DNA of 55,100 nucleotides from Sulfuricella sp. (GTDB lineage: Bacteria; Pseudomonadota; Gammaproteobacteria; Burkholderiales; Sulfuricellaceae), in assembly GCA_028714315.1 (NCBI GenBank), contig JAQTMN010000010.1, positions 1 through 55,100 of the forward strand, written 5' to 3'. A program made the translations under genes and the position numbers. The notes under the pieces are model-generated. The model saw only the letters and a list, made by a program, of their open reading frames with translations. It searched no databases and was not told where the DNA came from. Every line of letters begins with the position of its first letter. Position 1 is the first letter of the stretch. Shown piece by piece: positions 26,953 through 36,552 of the stretch.

Positions 26953-27312
26953 CTATACCGGGGGGAGTTCCGCCCATTCCTCGTCGCTGTAGAGCCGGGA
27001 GCGGGTGAGAAAACGCAGCCCTTCCGGGCCTTCCAGGGAAAACATGCCGCCGCGGCCTTCGACCACGTCGATGATGAGCTGGGTATGCTCCCAGTAGGCG
27101 AACTGGGACCGGCTCATGTAGAACGGGCAGCCGCCGATTTCGCCGAGCAGCACGTCGGCGTCTCCGGTGATGAATTCGGACCGCGGATAGCACATCGGCG
27201 CGCTGCCATCGCAGCAGCCGCCGGACTGGTGGAACAAGAGGGCGCCGTGCCTGGCCTTGAGGCGCTCGATCAAAGCCAGCGCGGCATCGGTGGCGAGAAC
27301 GCGGGCAACCAT
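26953..27312 (-). CDS. DUF779 protein (aldehyde dehydrogenase-associated)
   Basis: 119 residues, DUF779 family: ALIERLKARHGALLFHQSGG followed by CCDGSAPMCY, then GDADVLLGEIGGCPFYMSRS and QFAYWEHTQLIIDVVEGRGG. The CC-DGS-x-P-M-C cysteines suggest metal or redox chemistry. Genes of this family usually follow an AcoD-type aldehyde dehydrogenase, as here, but their role is not established. Between the two genes is a terminator-like hairpin and a hairpin repeat, so this gene may be transcribed only by read-through or from its own promoter. Confidence 0.85.
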   Translation of the reverse strand: MVARVLATDAALALIERLKARHGALLFHQSGGCCDGSAPMCYPRSEFITGDADVLLGEIGGCPFYMSRSQFAYWEHTQLIIDVVEGRGGMFSLEGPEGLRFLTRSRLYSDEEWAELPPV

Positions 27313-27348
27313 GGTTTATCTCCGATTGATGTAAATCGTCCTGAAAAA

Positions 27349-27410
27349 TTGTAGGTGCGAATTCATTCGCACAATCGACGCGCTTTGTGCGAATGAATTC
27401 GCACCTACAA
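27349..27410. repeat. hairpin repeat (GTAGGTGCGAATTCATTCGC family)
   Basis: 24-bp arms, TTGTAGGTGCGAATTCATTC... and its exact inverse complement, around a 14-base loop. A decayed relative is at 44457-44517. It separates the aldehyde dehydrogenase and DUF779 genes. Confidence 0.8.
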
Positions 27411-27440
27411 AAAAGGCGGCAAGCGCTAGCCTGCCGCCTT
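27408..27440 (-). terminator. rho-independent terminator after aldehyde dehydrogenase
   Basis: On the minus strand AAGGCGGCA...TGCCGCCTT forms a 9-bp stem with a 10-base loop, followed directly by a run of six T. It is 15 bases past the stop at 27456, well placed to end the aldehyde dehydrogenase transcript. Confidence 0.8.
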
Positions 27441-27455
27441 GTCCGACAGGCCAGG

Positions 27456-28976
<1,521 letters not shown>

Positions 28977-29027
28977 GGTGTGTCCTCCATTGTTGTGGGT
29001 TAATACGCATTTGAGCCACATGTCTGT

Positions 29028-29043
29028 ATCAAGTTCCGTACCA
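29028..29043 (-). promoter_or_regulatory. sigma-54-type promoter of the aldehyde dehydrogenase gene
   Basis: Read on the minus strand: TGGTACGGAACTTGAT, which fits TGGCACG-N4-TTGCA at 11 of 12 specified positions apart from T for C in the -24 box and A for C in the -12 box. GG and the TTG core are conserved with the right 10-base spacing. It is 52 bases before the ATG, and the divergent gene encodes a sigma-54 activator with GAFTGA, which supports the reading. Confidence 0.65.
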
Positions 29044-29134
29044 GGTGCCGATGGCCAACAGCAACAGATTGATTGGGTTGTTTATTTGTGGTTTGCGACG
29101 CGGCCTGCCGACGGCCGCCGCGAAGTCCTGCAAC

Positions 29135-29168
29135 GTCCCGTTGCGGGACAGGTGTTACGAAACGGGAC
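29135..29168. promoter_or_regulatory. paired activator-binding palindromes (UAS)
   Basis: GTCCCG-TTG-CGGGAC (29135-29149) is a perfect dyad; GTTACG-AAA-CGGGAC (29154-29168) is the same site with two mismatches. Centres are 19 bases apart, about two helical turns, and lie roughly 100-130 bases upstream of the -24 box. Size and place fit an enhancer for the AcoR-type activator. Confidence 0.7.
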
Positions 29169-29236
29169 AGTTGGGCGCGAATTTTCCGCGCAGGTATTGC
29201 GCCGGTTTTCGAGGGGCATATACTCAGAATCTGCGA

Positions 29237-29513
29237 AAAACCCACCGCAAAGGCGCAAAGGGATCGCAAAGAAACGCCATATGAAATCAGAAAGATTTTT
29301 CGTAACCACTCAGGTATTGCGACGTTACGGCAGATAGAGCCCCTCGCCCGCGGGCGGGAGAGGGGTTGGGGAGAGGGACTTTGCGCATAGTCAACGCTTG
29401 CAGGGGCGCAAACGCCCTCATCCCCGGCCCTTCTCCCGCCTGCGGGAGAAGGGAGCAAAACCGACCTGAGTAGTTACGATTTTTCTTTGCGTCTTTGCGC
29501 CTTCGCGGTGGAT
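29237..29513. repeat. hairpin repeat (CGCAAAGGCGCAAAG family) interrupted by an inserted element
   Basis: Left arm CACCGCAAAGGCGCAAAGGG (29237 on) pairs with CTTTGCGTCTTTGCGCCTTC then GCGGTGG (to 29513). The loop between is filled by the 178-bp element at 29301-29478. The intact arrangement is seen at 41822-41915. Confidence 0.75.
29301..29478. mobile_element. 178-bp MITE-like element with terminal inverted repeats
   Basis: Ends CGTAACCACTCAGGT and ACCTGAGTAGTTACG are inverse complements except for one base. Immediately outside, ATTTTT (29295-29300) and ATTTTT (29479-29484) are a perfect 6-bp direct repeat, as left by transposition. The inside is palindromic (CTCTCCCGCAGGCGGGAGAG type) and non-coding. 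Related copies are at 31533-31614, 33062-33237 and 41325-41475. It lies inside another repeat. Confidence 0.75.
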
Positions 29514-29557
29514 GTTGAATTTTTCACAAAGATTTTGGTTCGCGCTCAGGAGAAAAC

Positions 29558-31465
29558 ATGCAACCGCAATCCCTGCTTCCCGGATCGACCCTGCGCCAGG
29601 CGCGCCGCCTGTTCCTGGAACAGGGCGAGCTGCCCGCCGGCCTGATCGACGAGCGGCTGGCGCGCTCCTGGCGCCGCAGCCTGGGCGCCGGACTGTCGCC
29701 GGTCGGGCGCGCGCCCGAAGCGCCGCGGCTATCCGCGCCGCAGCTCGGGCACGCGCTGGAGCGCCAGCGCGAGCTGGTCGCCCACGCCCAGCCGGTGATG
29801 GAGTACCTGTACGCCCAGGTGCGCGACTCCCAGAGCATGGTCATCCTCGCCGGCGGCCGTGGGCTTCTGGTGAGCGTCATGGGCGACCCCGATTTCCTCT
29901 CCAAGGCCGAGCGGGTGGCCCTGGCGCCGGGCGCCTCGTGGCTCGAACAGCATCGCGGCACCAACGCCATCGGCACGTCCCTGGCCGAGGCCGCGCCGGT
30001 TGAAATCCACGGCGCCGAACATTTCCTGGAAAGAAACGGCTTTCTCACCTGCGCCGCCGCGCCCATCCTCGATCCGGCCGGCCAATTGCTGGGCGTGCTG
30101 GACATCTCCGGCGACCAGCGCAGCCGCCATCCCCATACTTTGGGGCTGGTGCGCACCGCCGCGCAGATGATCGAAAACCGCCTGCTGGTTTCCCGCTATC
30201 GGCGCGGCACGCTGCTCCATCTGCATCCCCTGGCCGAGGGCATCGGCACCGTCGCCGCGGGCATCGCCGCCATTACCGAGGACGGCTGGATCGTCGGCGC
30301 CAACCGGGCGGCGCTGGCGCTGCTCGGCCTTGCCGCCGCCGATCTGGGCGCCACGCCGGTGAACCGCGTGCTCGACGTGCGGCCGGAGGAGCTGCTCGAC
30401 TGGGGCCGCAAACGCCCGGCCCAGCCGCGTCTGGCGAACCTGCAACGCGGCGGACGCCTGTTCGTCCAGGTCGAGGCGGAGGCGGCGCCGGTCGGCGCCG
30501 CGGTTCCCCCGCCGCCGACCAGGGACGCCCTGTCCGCCCTCGACACCGGCGATCCGCGCCTCAAGGCCGTCATCGACAAGGCGCGGCGGGTGCTGGCAAA
30601 ACCCATTCCGCTTTTGCTGCACGGCGAATCCGGCGTCGGCAAGGAAGTGTTCGCCCAGGCCATCCACGCCGCCGGCCCGCGCCGCGACAAGCCTTTCGTC
30701 GCCGTCGATTGCTCGGCGCTGCCGGGGAACCTGATCGAGGCGGAGCTGTTCGGCTACGCGTCCGGCGCCTTCACCGGCGCGCGCCGGGACGGCAGCCCCG
30801 GCCGCATCCGCGAGGCCGACGGTGGCACCCTGCTGCTGGACGAAATCGGCGACATGCCGCTGGAGATGCAATGCCGTTTGCTGCGCGTGCTGCAGGAGCG
30901 GACGGTGACGCCGCTGGGCGGCAAGCCGGTGGCGGTGGATTTCGCCCTGATCTGCGCCACCCACCGCAACTTGCGGGTCGAGGTGGAAGCCGGCCGCTTT
31001 CGCGCCGATCTCTATTACCGCCTGAACGGCCTCACCCTGATGCTGCCGCCGCTGCGCGAACGCGGCGACCTGGCCGCGTTGATGGCGAAGCTGCTGGAAG
31101 AAGCCGCGCCCGGCCGCGATCTGGCGCTCGCCCCCGAAGTGGCCCGCGCGTTCGCCGACTACGCCTGGCCCGGCAACCTGCGCCAGCTCGCCAATGCGCT
31201 GCGCACCGCGGGCGCGCTGCTCGACGCGGGGGAGGAATTCATCGACTGGCACCACCTGCCGGACGACCTGGCGGAAGAACTCCAGCGCACCCGCCACCGG
31301 CAGCCCTGTCGGCCCGAGGGTGAGCCGCCGGAAAACCTCAAGGCGCTGTCCTACTCCGCCATCGCCCGTGCCCTGGAAGCGGCCATGGGCAACGTTTCTG
31401 AGGCGGCGCGCCGGCTCGGCATCAGCCGCAATACCTTGTACCGCAAGCTGAAAAACATTGCGTAG
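29558..31465 (+). CDS. AcoR-type sigma-54-dependent activator
   Basis: 635 residues. GAF-like sensor region about 60-215 (SMVILAGGRGLLVSVMGDPD, APGASWLEQHRGTNAIGTSL), then a PAS-like stretch, then an AAA+ sigma-54 domain from about 330: Walker A GESGVGKE (about 355-362), GAFTGA at about 403-408 (full sigma-54 contact loop), Walker B LLLDEIGD, and a C-terminal FIS-type HTH (NVSEAARRLGISRNTLYRKL). Layout and divergence from the aldehyde dehydrogenase gene match AcoR regulators, which activate acetoin or alcohol catabolism. The stop codon TAG at 31463 falls on the first base of a palindromic repeat. Confidence 0.9.
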   Translation: MQPQSLLPGSTLRQARRLFLEQGELPAGLIDERLARSWRRSLGAGLSPVGRAPEAPRLSAPQLGHALERQRELVAHAQPVMEYLYAQVRDSQSMVILAGGRGLLVSVMGDPDFLSKAERVALAPGASWLEQHRGTNAIGTSLAEAAPVEIHGAEHFLERNGFLTCAAAPILDPAGQLLGVLDISGDQRSRHPHTLGLVRTAAQMIENRLLVSRYRRGTLLHLHPLAEGIGTVAAGIAAITEDGWIVGANRAALALLGLAAADLGATPVNRVLDVRPEELLDWGRKRPAQPRLANLQRGGRLFVQVEAEAAPVGAAVPPPPTRDALSALDTGDPRLKAVIDKARRVLAKPIPLLLHGESGVGKEVFAQAIHAAGPRRDKPFVAVDCSALPGNLIEAELFGYASGAFTGARRDGSPGRIREADGGTLLLDEIGDMPLEMQCRLLRVLQERTVTPLGGKPVAVDFALICATHRNLRVEVEAGRFRADLYYRLNGLTLMLPPLRERGDLAALMAKLLEEAAPGRDLALAPEVARAFADYAWPGNLRQLANALRTAGALLDAGEEFIDWHHLPDDLAEELQRTRHRQPCRPEGEPPENLKALSYSAIARALEAAMGNVSEAARRLGISRNTLYRKLKNIA

Positions 31466-31528
31466 GATGCGGTGAGGTACGAACCGCATCAGTCGCGAAC
31501 GATGCGGTTCGTGCCTCACCACATCCTA
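31463..31528. repeat. palindromic repeat overlapping a stop codon
   Basis: TAGGATGCGGTGAGGTACGA... and its counterpart ending ...CACCACATCCTA form a 28-base stem with a few mismatches and a 10-base loop. The outermost TAG is the stop codon of the activator gene. Confidence 0.75.
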
Positions 31529-31532
31529 CCTG

Positions 31533-31614
31533 GCTGAGGTCGGTTTTTTCCCCTCCCCCGCTTGTGGGAGAAGGGCTTTCACGCCGCGTATTCGCGAATG
31601 CCTGAGTAGTTACT
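31533..31614. mobile_element. short copy of the MITE-like element, inverted
   Basis: Starts CTGAGGTCGGTTTTTTC, which is the inverse of the right end of 33062-33237, and ends TATTCGCGAATGCCTGAGTA then GTTAC, the inverse of its left end. The middle (CCCCGCTTGTGGGAGAAGGG) is much shorter than in the full copies. A TATAAT lies 10 bases past its end, upstream of bioA, so the element may have carried part of that promoter. Confidence 0.65.
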
Positions 31615-31623
31615 TTTACGGTT

Positions 31624-31629
31624 TATAAT
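31624..31629 (+). promoter_or_regulatory. -10-like box upstream of bioA
   Basis: A perfect TATAAT, 27 bases before the bioA ATG. The -35 position falls in the end of the adjacent repeat and is poor, so this is tentative. Confidence 0.35.
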
Positions 31630-31656
31630 GCCCTCATTCCCTTCCGCTTTCGCACC

Positions 31657-33066
31657 ATGAACAACCAGGACATCCTCGCCCGCAGCCTTCGCGCAGTCTG
31701 GCATCCCTGTACCCAGATGAAGCAGCACGAGACTCTGCCGCTGGTGCCGATCGCGCGCGGCGAAGGGGTGTGGCTGGTCGATTTCGACGGCAAGCGCTAC
31801 CTCGACGCGGTGAGTTCGTGGTGGGTCAACCTGTTCGGCCACTGCAACCCGCGCATCAACGCGGCGCTCAAGGATCAGCTCGACCGGCTGGAGCACGTGA
31901 TCCTCGCCGGCTTCACACACCAGCCGGTGGTGGAGCTGTCGGAGCGGCTGTCGCGCCTGTCCGGGCTGGGGCACTGCTTTTACGGCTCGGACGGCGCATC
32001 CGCCACGGAAATCGCTCTGAAGATGAGCTTTCATTACTGGCGCAATGCCGGCCGCCCGCAGAAGACCCGCTTCGTCAGCCTGCAAAATGGCTACCACGGC
32101 GAAACCGTGGGCGCGCTGTCGGTCACCGACGTCGCCTTGTTCAAGGACACCTACGCCCCGTTGCTGCGCCCCAGCGCGCAAGTGCCGTCGCCCGATTGGC
32201 GGCTGGCCGAAGCCGGCGAATCGGCGCGGGATTACGCGCTGCGCTGCGCCGTCGCGCTGCGCGCGCACCTGGAGCGGCATCACGCGGAAACCGCCGCGCT
32301 GATCGTCGAACCGCTGGTGCAGGGCGCGGCGGGAATGGGCATGTACGACCCCGAATACCTGCGCCAGGCGCGGGCGCTGTGCGACGAATTCGAGGTGCAC
32401 CTGATCGCCGACGAGATCGCCGTGGGATTCGGGCGGACGGGGACGATGTTTGCGTGGGAGCAGGCGTTTGCCGCGCCCTCTCCCCAACCCCTCTCCCACA
32501 AGTGGGAGAGGGGCTATCACTCCCCTCTCCCACTTGTGGGAGAGGGGCAGGGGGAGAGGGTAAGGGAGAGGGCAATCACCCCCGATTTCCTCTGCCTGTC
32601 CAAAGGCATCACCGGCGGCTACCTGCCGTTGTCGGCGGTGCTGACCACCGAGCCGGTTTACCGGGCTTTCTACCACGACGAAACCGCGCGCGGCTTTCTC
32701 CATTCCCATTCCTACACCGGCAACGCGCTGGCCTGCCGCGCGGCGCTGGCGACGCTGGATATTTTCGAACAGGATGGCGTGATCGAGGCCAACCGCGCCA
32801 AAACGGCGTTTTTCAACCAGGCCGCGGCGCCGCTGGAGGCACACCCGCGCGTGAAAAATTTCCGCAACCGGGGCATGATCTGGGCGTTCGAGGTGGCGGA
32901 CGCCGCGCCCGGCTTCGCCCGCCAGTTCTTCGAGGCCGGCTTGCAGCGCGGGCTGCTGCTGCGCCCGATCGGCAACACGGTGTATTTCATGCCGCCCTAC
33001 GTGATCGGCGAGGAGGAATTCCGGATGCTGGTTTCCGGTACGCTGGAAATACTCGAAAACATGTAA
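31657..33066 (+). CDS. bioA: adenosylmethionine-8-amino-7-oxononanoate aminotransferase
   Basis: 469 residues, about 30-40 longer than usual for BioA, the PLP enzyme that makes 7,8-diaminopelargonate in biotin synthesis. Family motifs: VSSWWVNLFGHCNPRIN, YGSDGASATEIALKM, VSLQNGYHGETVGALSV, ADEIAVGFGRTGTMFAWEQA and the PLP lysine at about residue 316 in LCLSKGITGGYLPLSAV. Between WEQA and ITPDF, about 34 residues (SPQPLSHKWERGYHSPLPLV and on) are encoded by an in-frame palindromic repeat (32474-32574). The reading frame is kept and the rest is intact. The stop is TAA inside the end of a repeat. Confidence 0.93.
   Translation: MNNQDILARSLRAVWHPCTQMKQHETLPLVPIARGEGVWLVDFDGKRYLDAVSSWWVNLFGHCNPRINAALKDQLDRLEHVILAGFTHQPVVELSERLSRLSGLGHCFYGSDGASATEIALKMSFHYWRNAGRPQKTRFVSLQNGYHGETVGALSVTDVALFKDTYAPLLRPSAQVPSPDWRLAEAGESARDYALRCAVALRAHLERHHAETAALIVEPLVQGAAGMGMYDPEYLRQARALCDEFEVHLIADEIAVGFGRTGTMFAWEQAFAAPSPQPLSHKWERGYHSPLPLVGEGQGERVRERAITPDFLCLSKGITGGYLPLSAVLTTEPVYRAFYHDETARGFLHSHSYTGNALACRAALATLDIFEQDGVIEANRAKTAFFNQAAAPLEAHPRVKNFRNRGMIWAFEVADAAPGFARQFFEAGLQRGLLLRPIGNTVYFMPPYVIGEEEFRMLVSGTLEILENM
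32474..32574. repeat. in-frame palindromic repeat inside bioA
   Basis: About 102 bases: two palindromes built on CCCCTCTCCCACAAGTGGGA and its near copy CCCCTCTCCCACTTGTGGGA, each closed by GAGGGG. It keeps the reading frame and codes about 34 residues just ahead of the catalytic lysine loop. The CTCTCCC/GGGAGAG cores resemble those in the MITE-like elements and the 274-bp repeats. Confidence 0.88.
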
Positions 33067-33237
33067 CTCTCAGGTATTCGCGAATATGTGGTGTGAGCCC
33101 CTCTCCCGCAGGCGGGAGAGGGGTTGGGGTGAGGGACTTTGCGCTTGACAACGCTTGCTGGAATGCAAACACCCTCATCCCCGGCCCTTCTCCCGCCTGC
33201 GGGAGAAGGGAGAAAAAACCGACCTGAGTAGTTACGA
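33062..33237. mobile_element. MITE-like element copy after bioA
   Basis: Left end TGTAACTCTCAGGT and right end ACCTGAGTAGTTACG match the ends of 29301-29478 with one missing and one changed base. The internal palindromes and the string ACTTTGCGCTTG are shared with 41325-41475. AAAAC flanks it on both sides at one-base offset. The bioA stop codon TAA is within the left end. Confidence 0.7.
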
Positions 33238-33261
33238 AAAACTTGCAAAGGCAAAACCTTG

Positions 33262-33342
33262 ATAGCCACAGAGATCACAGAGACTACAGAGAAAAACTGG
33301 AGAGCACATGGTTTCTCTGTGTTTTCCGTGATCTCTGTGGCA
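33262..33342. repeat. hairpin repeat at the 5' end of dacB
   Basis: GCCACAGAGATCACAGAGA and TCTCTGTGATCTCTGTGGC-type arms (33262 on, and 33311-33342) pair around a variable middle. It overlaps the 5' end of the dacB reading frame and provides its possible start codons. Confidence 0.7.
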
Positions 33343-34731
33343 AGATTTTTTCTGTTGTTCTTCCTCGTCGCAACGGCCCACGCCGCGCCCTTGCCCGCAT
33401 CCGTCGCCAAGGCCCTGCGCGAAGCCGGCATTCCGCCGGCCGGCGTCGGCGTGTTGGTGCAGGACGTGGCCATGAAAAAGCCGTTGATCGCGCACCGGGC
33501 CGACCAGCCGATGAGTCCGGCTTCGACCATGAAGCTGGTCACCACCTATGCCGGGCTGGAACTGCTTGGCCCGGCCTACACCTGGAAAACCGAGGTGCTG
33601 ACCGACGGCGCGCTGGCCGGCGACGTGCTGGCCGGCGATCTGGTGATCAAGGGCTATGGCGACCCCGCGCTGACCATGGAGGGCTTCTGGAGTTTGCTGC
33701 ACGACGTGCGCCGGCTGGGCATCCGCGAAATACGCGGCGATATCGTGCTCGACAACAGTTTTTTCCCGGCCGCGGGCGGCGATCCCGGCGCGTTCGACCA
33801 CGAGCCGAACCGCCCCTACAACGTGCTGCCCGACGCGCTGCTGGTCAATTTCAAGGCGGTGCGCTTTCGCCTGGTGCCGGAGGCCGACGGCGTCCGCGTC
33901 ATCGCCGATCCCGCTCCCGCCCGGCTGCATCTCGTCAACCAGTTGCAAGCGCCGGACGAGCCCTGCGGCGACTGGCGCGAGGCCGTGACCACGGCCATAG
34001 GCACGGATGGCGGCGAGGCGGTCACGGTAACGGTGAGCGGGACCTACCCGCGCGCCTGCGGGGAAAATTCGCTGTATCTCGGCTTGTTCGACAACACCGG
34101 CCAGGTCGATGCGCTGTTCCGCCAGCTGTGGCAGGAACTCGGCGGCACGTTCCAGGGTGCGGTGCGCGCGGGCGGCGCGCCGGCCGACGCGAGACTGCTG
34201 GCGAGCCGCGAATCCCGTGCGCTGGCGGACGTGGTGCGCGACATCAACAAGTTCAGCAACAACGTGATGGCGCGCCAGCTTCTTTTGACCATCGGCCGCG
34301 AAGCCGGCGGCGACGGCTCGGTCGAGGGCGCCGGCCAGGCCGTTGCCCGCGCGCTTGCGCAACACGACCTGGTGTTTCCGGAACTCGCCATCGAGAACGG
34401 CTCCGGCCTGTCGCGCAGCGAGCGCATCACGCCGGCCCATCTGGGCGGGCTGCTGCTCGCCGCCTATAAAAGCCCGCTGATGGCGGAATTCGTCTCCTCC
34501 CTGCCGCTAGCGGCGGTGGACGGCACCATGAGAAAAAGGCTGCGCGACAGCGGCGCGGCCGGACGTGCCCATATCAAGACCGGTACGCTGCAAGGCGCGA
34601 AGGCGATCGCGGGCTACGTGCAGGATGCCAAAGGGCGCATCATGGTGGTGGTGTGCATCGTCAACCACGCCAACGCCGGCGCCGGCCAGGCCGCCCAGGA
34701 TGCTTTGCTGGACTGGGTTTACCATCGATAA
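33328..34731 (+). CDS. dacB: D-alanyl-D-alanine carboxypeptidase/endopeptidase (PBP4)
   Basis: About 467 residues from the GTG at 33328, which gives a 19-residue signal peptide (ISVARFFLLFFLVATAHA); a GTG at 33337 and a TTG at 33259 are also in frame, the latter adding acidic codons from the repeat. Penicillin-binding motifs: SxxK in SPASTMKLVTTYAG, SxN in KFSNNVMARQL, and KTG in HIKTGTLQGAKAIAGY. The intervening domain is typical for class C PBP4 (DacB), a periplasmic enzyme trimming and cutting peptidoglycan. The stop lies 3 bases before the sensor kinase ATG, so the genes form an operon. Confidence 0.93.
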   Translation: MISVARFFLLFFLVATAHAAPLPASVAKALREAGIPPAGVGVLVQDVAMKKPLIAHRADQPMSPASTMKLVTTYAGLELLGPAYTWKTEVLTDGALAGDVLAGDLVIKGYGDPALTMEGFWSLLHDVRRLGIREIRGDIVLDNSFFPAAGGDPGAFDHEPNRPYNVLPDALLVNFKAVRFRLVPEADGVRVIADPAPARLHLVNQLQAPDEPCGDWREAVTTAIGTDGGEAVTVTVSGTYPRACGENSLYLGLFDNTGQVDALFRQLWQELGGTFQGAVRAGGAPADARLLASRESRALADVVRDINKFSNNVMARQLLLTIGREAGGDGSVEGAGQAVARALAQHDLVFPELAIENGSGLSRSERITPAHLGGLLLAAYKSPLMAEFVSSLPLAAVDGTMRKRLRDSGAAGRAHIKTGTLQGAKAIAGYVQDAKGRIMVVVCIVNHANAGAGQAAQDALLDWVYHR

Positions 34732-34734
34732 GGC

Positions 34735-36552
34735 ATGAACATGGAACCAAAAAACAGCCACCCCTTATTCGGCAATCGCGTGACGGTGTTTCTCGCCTCC
34801 GTCGTCTGGACGGTGGTGGTCGTGGTTTCGCTCTGGTCGCAGCGCGGCCAGCTCGACCACACGGCGGGGGCCATGGCGAAAATCGACGCGATCACCAACC
34901 TGAAGAAGGACATGGCGATCCGCCAGTGGGCATCTTCCGTCGGCGGGGTTTTCGTCAATGCGGACAAGGCGCCCAAGCTGGAAACCCTGGAAGAGCAGGA
35001 ACGCCTGGTCGGCGTGAAGGCGAACGGCGAGCCCTTCAAGCTGGTGACGCTCACGCCCATCCATATCCTCGAGGCGGTCCAGCAGGTCAGCAACAAGGAA
35101 TACGGCATCAAGGAGCGGCTGACCTCGCAGCAGCTGCGCAACCGCAACAATGCTCCCGACGACTGGGAGGAGAAGGCGCTCAAAGCGCTCCAGGGCGGCG
35201 CCGAGATGGCCACCGAGGCGACCACCAAGAAAGGCAGCCACGGCCTGATGCGGGTGATGATCCCGATGCGCATGGAGGATGAATGCATCGAGTGCCATCG
35301 CGACACCCTGGTGCCGGTGGGCGGTCTACGCGGCGGGGCGACGATCTCGGTCGATCTCAACACCTACCGCACTGCCCAGGAGCCCGCTTGGCGGTCGATC
35401 CAGTACTGGCACCTGAGCATCTGGCTGCTCGGCCTCACCGCCATCTCCACGTTCGGCTATTTTGCCCGCCGCCATGCCCGCGAGCAGGATCGCCAGAGCG
35501 AGGAACGCCGCGAGAACGAACTGGCTTTTTCCGCCATGGCGGAAGGGGCTGTCATCACCGATGCCGACGGCACCATCCTGTGGGTCAACGACGCTTTCTG
35601 CACCATCTACGGCTACGCGCCGGAGGAAGTGATCGGCAAGAACCCGCGCATTCTCAAGTCCGGCCGCCATGACGCCGCGGTGTACGCCAACCTGTGGCAG
35701 CAGTTGAAATCCGTCGGACGTTGGCGCGGAGAGCTGTGGAACAAGCGCAAGTCGGGCGAAATCTTCCCCGAGGAAATCTCGATCCAGGCCCTGCGCGGCC
35801 ACGATGGGCGGATTCGCCGCTACATCTCGATCTTTTCCGACATCACCGAGCGTAAAGAGGCCGAGGAAAAGCTGAAGGAATCCTGGCGGCAGCTGCAGGA
35901 ACTCACCGAGTTCCTGCAAACCGTGCGCGAGGAGGAGCGCACCCGCATCGCCCGCGAAATCCACGACGAACTGGGGCAGACCCTGACCGCCCTGCGCATC
36001 GACCTGGCCTGGCTGCGCGCCCAGTGCGGTAGCGACGACCCGCGCGTGGCCGACAAGCTGGCGTCCGGGTTCCAGCTGGTGGTGAAGACGCTGGATTCGG
36101 TGCGCCGCATTTCCGAGGATCTGCGGCCGGGCATGCTGGACACGCTCGGCTTGGCGGCGGCGATCCAGCACCACGCGGCGAAGTTTACCGAACACACCGG
36201 CATCCCTTGCCGCCTGTCGATGAACCGCGAGGAATTCGAGGTCGGCGACAAGGTCGCGACGGCGGTGTTCCGCATCGTGCAGGAAGCGCTCACCAACGTC
36301 GCGCGCCACGCCGGCGCTCGCAGCGTGACGGTGGAAGTCAGGGAGGTGGACGATGCCATCGAAGTGGCGGTGCAGGACGACGGCTGCGGGTTCGGCCCCG
36401 CCCCGGCCGGCGCCAAGAAGACCTTTGGGTTGCTCGGCATGCAGGAACGGGTCAAGATGCTGGGCGGGCGGTTCGAGATCGACAGCGAGCCGGGCCAGGG
36501 GACCCGCATCGGCGCCTGGCTGCCCAAGAACGACAAGGTGAACAGACAATGA
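34735..36552 (+). CDS. haem-binding-type PAS sensor histidine kinase (NarX-like)
   Basis: 605 residues. A first membrane span (VFLASVVWTVVVVVSLWSQ, residues 18-36) is followed by a periplasmic domain of the DUF3365 type ending in DECIECHRDT, a C-x-x-C-H c-type haem motif at 184-188; a second span (LSIWLLGLTAISTFGYF) follows. Then a PAS domain (about 260-375), a coiled linker and a HisKA_3/HATPase core: RIAREIHDELGQTLTALRID, VQEALTNVARHAGA, VQDDGCGFG and GLLGMQERVKMLGG. The ATGA overlap with the LuxR-type regulator gene makes them one system. Redox or gas sensing through haem is inferred. Confidence 0.92.
   Translation: MNMEPKNSHPLFGNRVTVFLASVVWTVVVVVSLWSQRGQLDHTAGAMAKIDAITNLKKDMAIRQWASSVGGVFVNADKAPKLETLEEQERLVGVKANGEPFKLVTLTPIHILEAVQQVSNKEYGIKERLTSQQLRNRNNAPDDWEEKALKALQGGAEMATEATTKKGSHGLMRVMIPMRMEDECIECHRDTLVPVGGLRGGATISVDLNTYRTAQEPAWRSIQYWHLSIWLLGLTAISTFGYFARRHAREQDRQSEERRENELAFSAMAEGAVITDADGTILWVNDAFCTIYGYAPEEVIGKNPRILKSGRHDAAVYANLWQQLKSVGRWRGELWNKRKSGEIFPEEISIQALRGHDGRIRRYISIFSDITERKEAEEKLKESWRQLQELTEFLQTVREEERTRIAREIHDELGQTLTALRIDLAWLRAQCGSDDPRVADKLASGFQLVVKTLDSVRRISEDLRPGMLDTLGLAAAIQHHAAKFTEHTGIPCRLSMNREEFEVGDKVATAVFRIVQEALTNVARHAGARSVTVEVREVDDAIEVAVQDDGCGFGPAPAGAKKTFGLLGMQERVKMLGGRFEIDSEPGQGTRIGAWLPKNDKVNRQ

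Noticed and set aside
31579..32844. A 421-codon minus-strand frame opposite bioA
   Set aside because: Opposite-strand shadow; bioA on the plus strand has the PLP lysine and other motifs.
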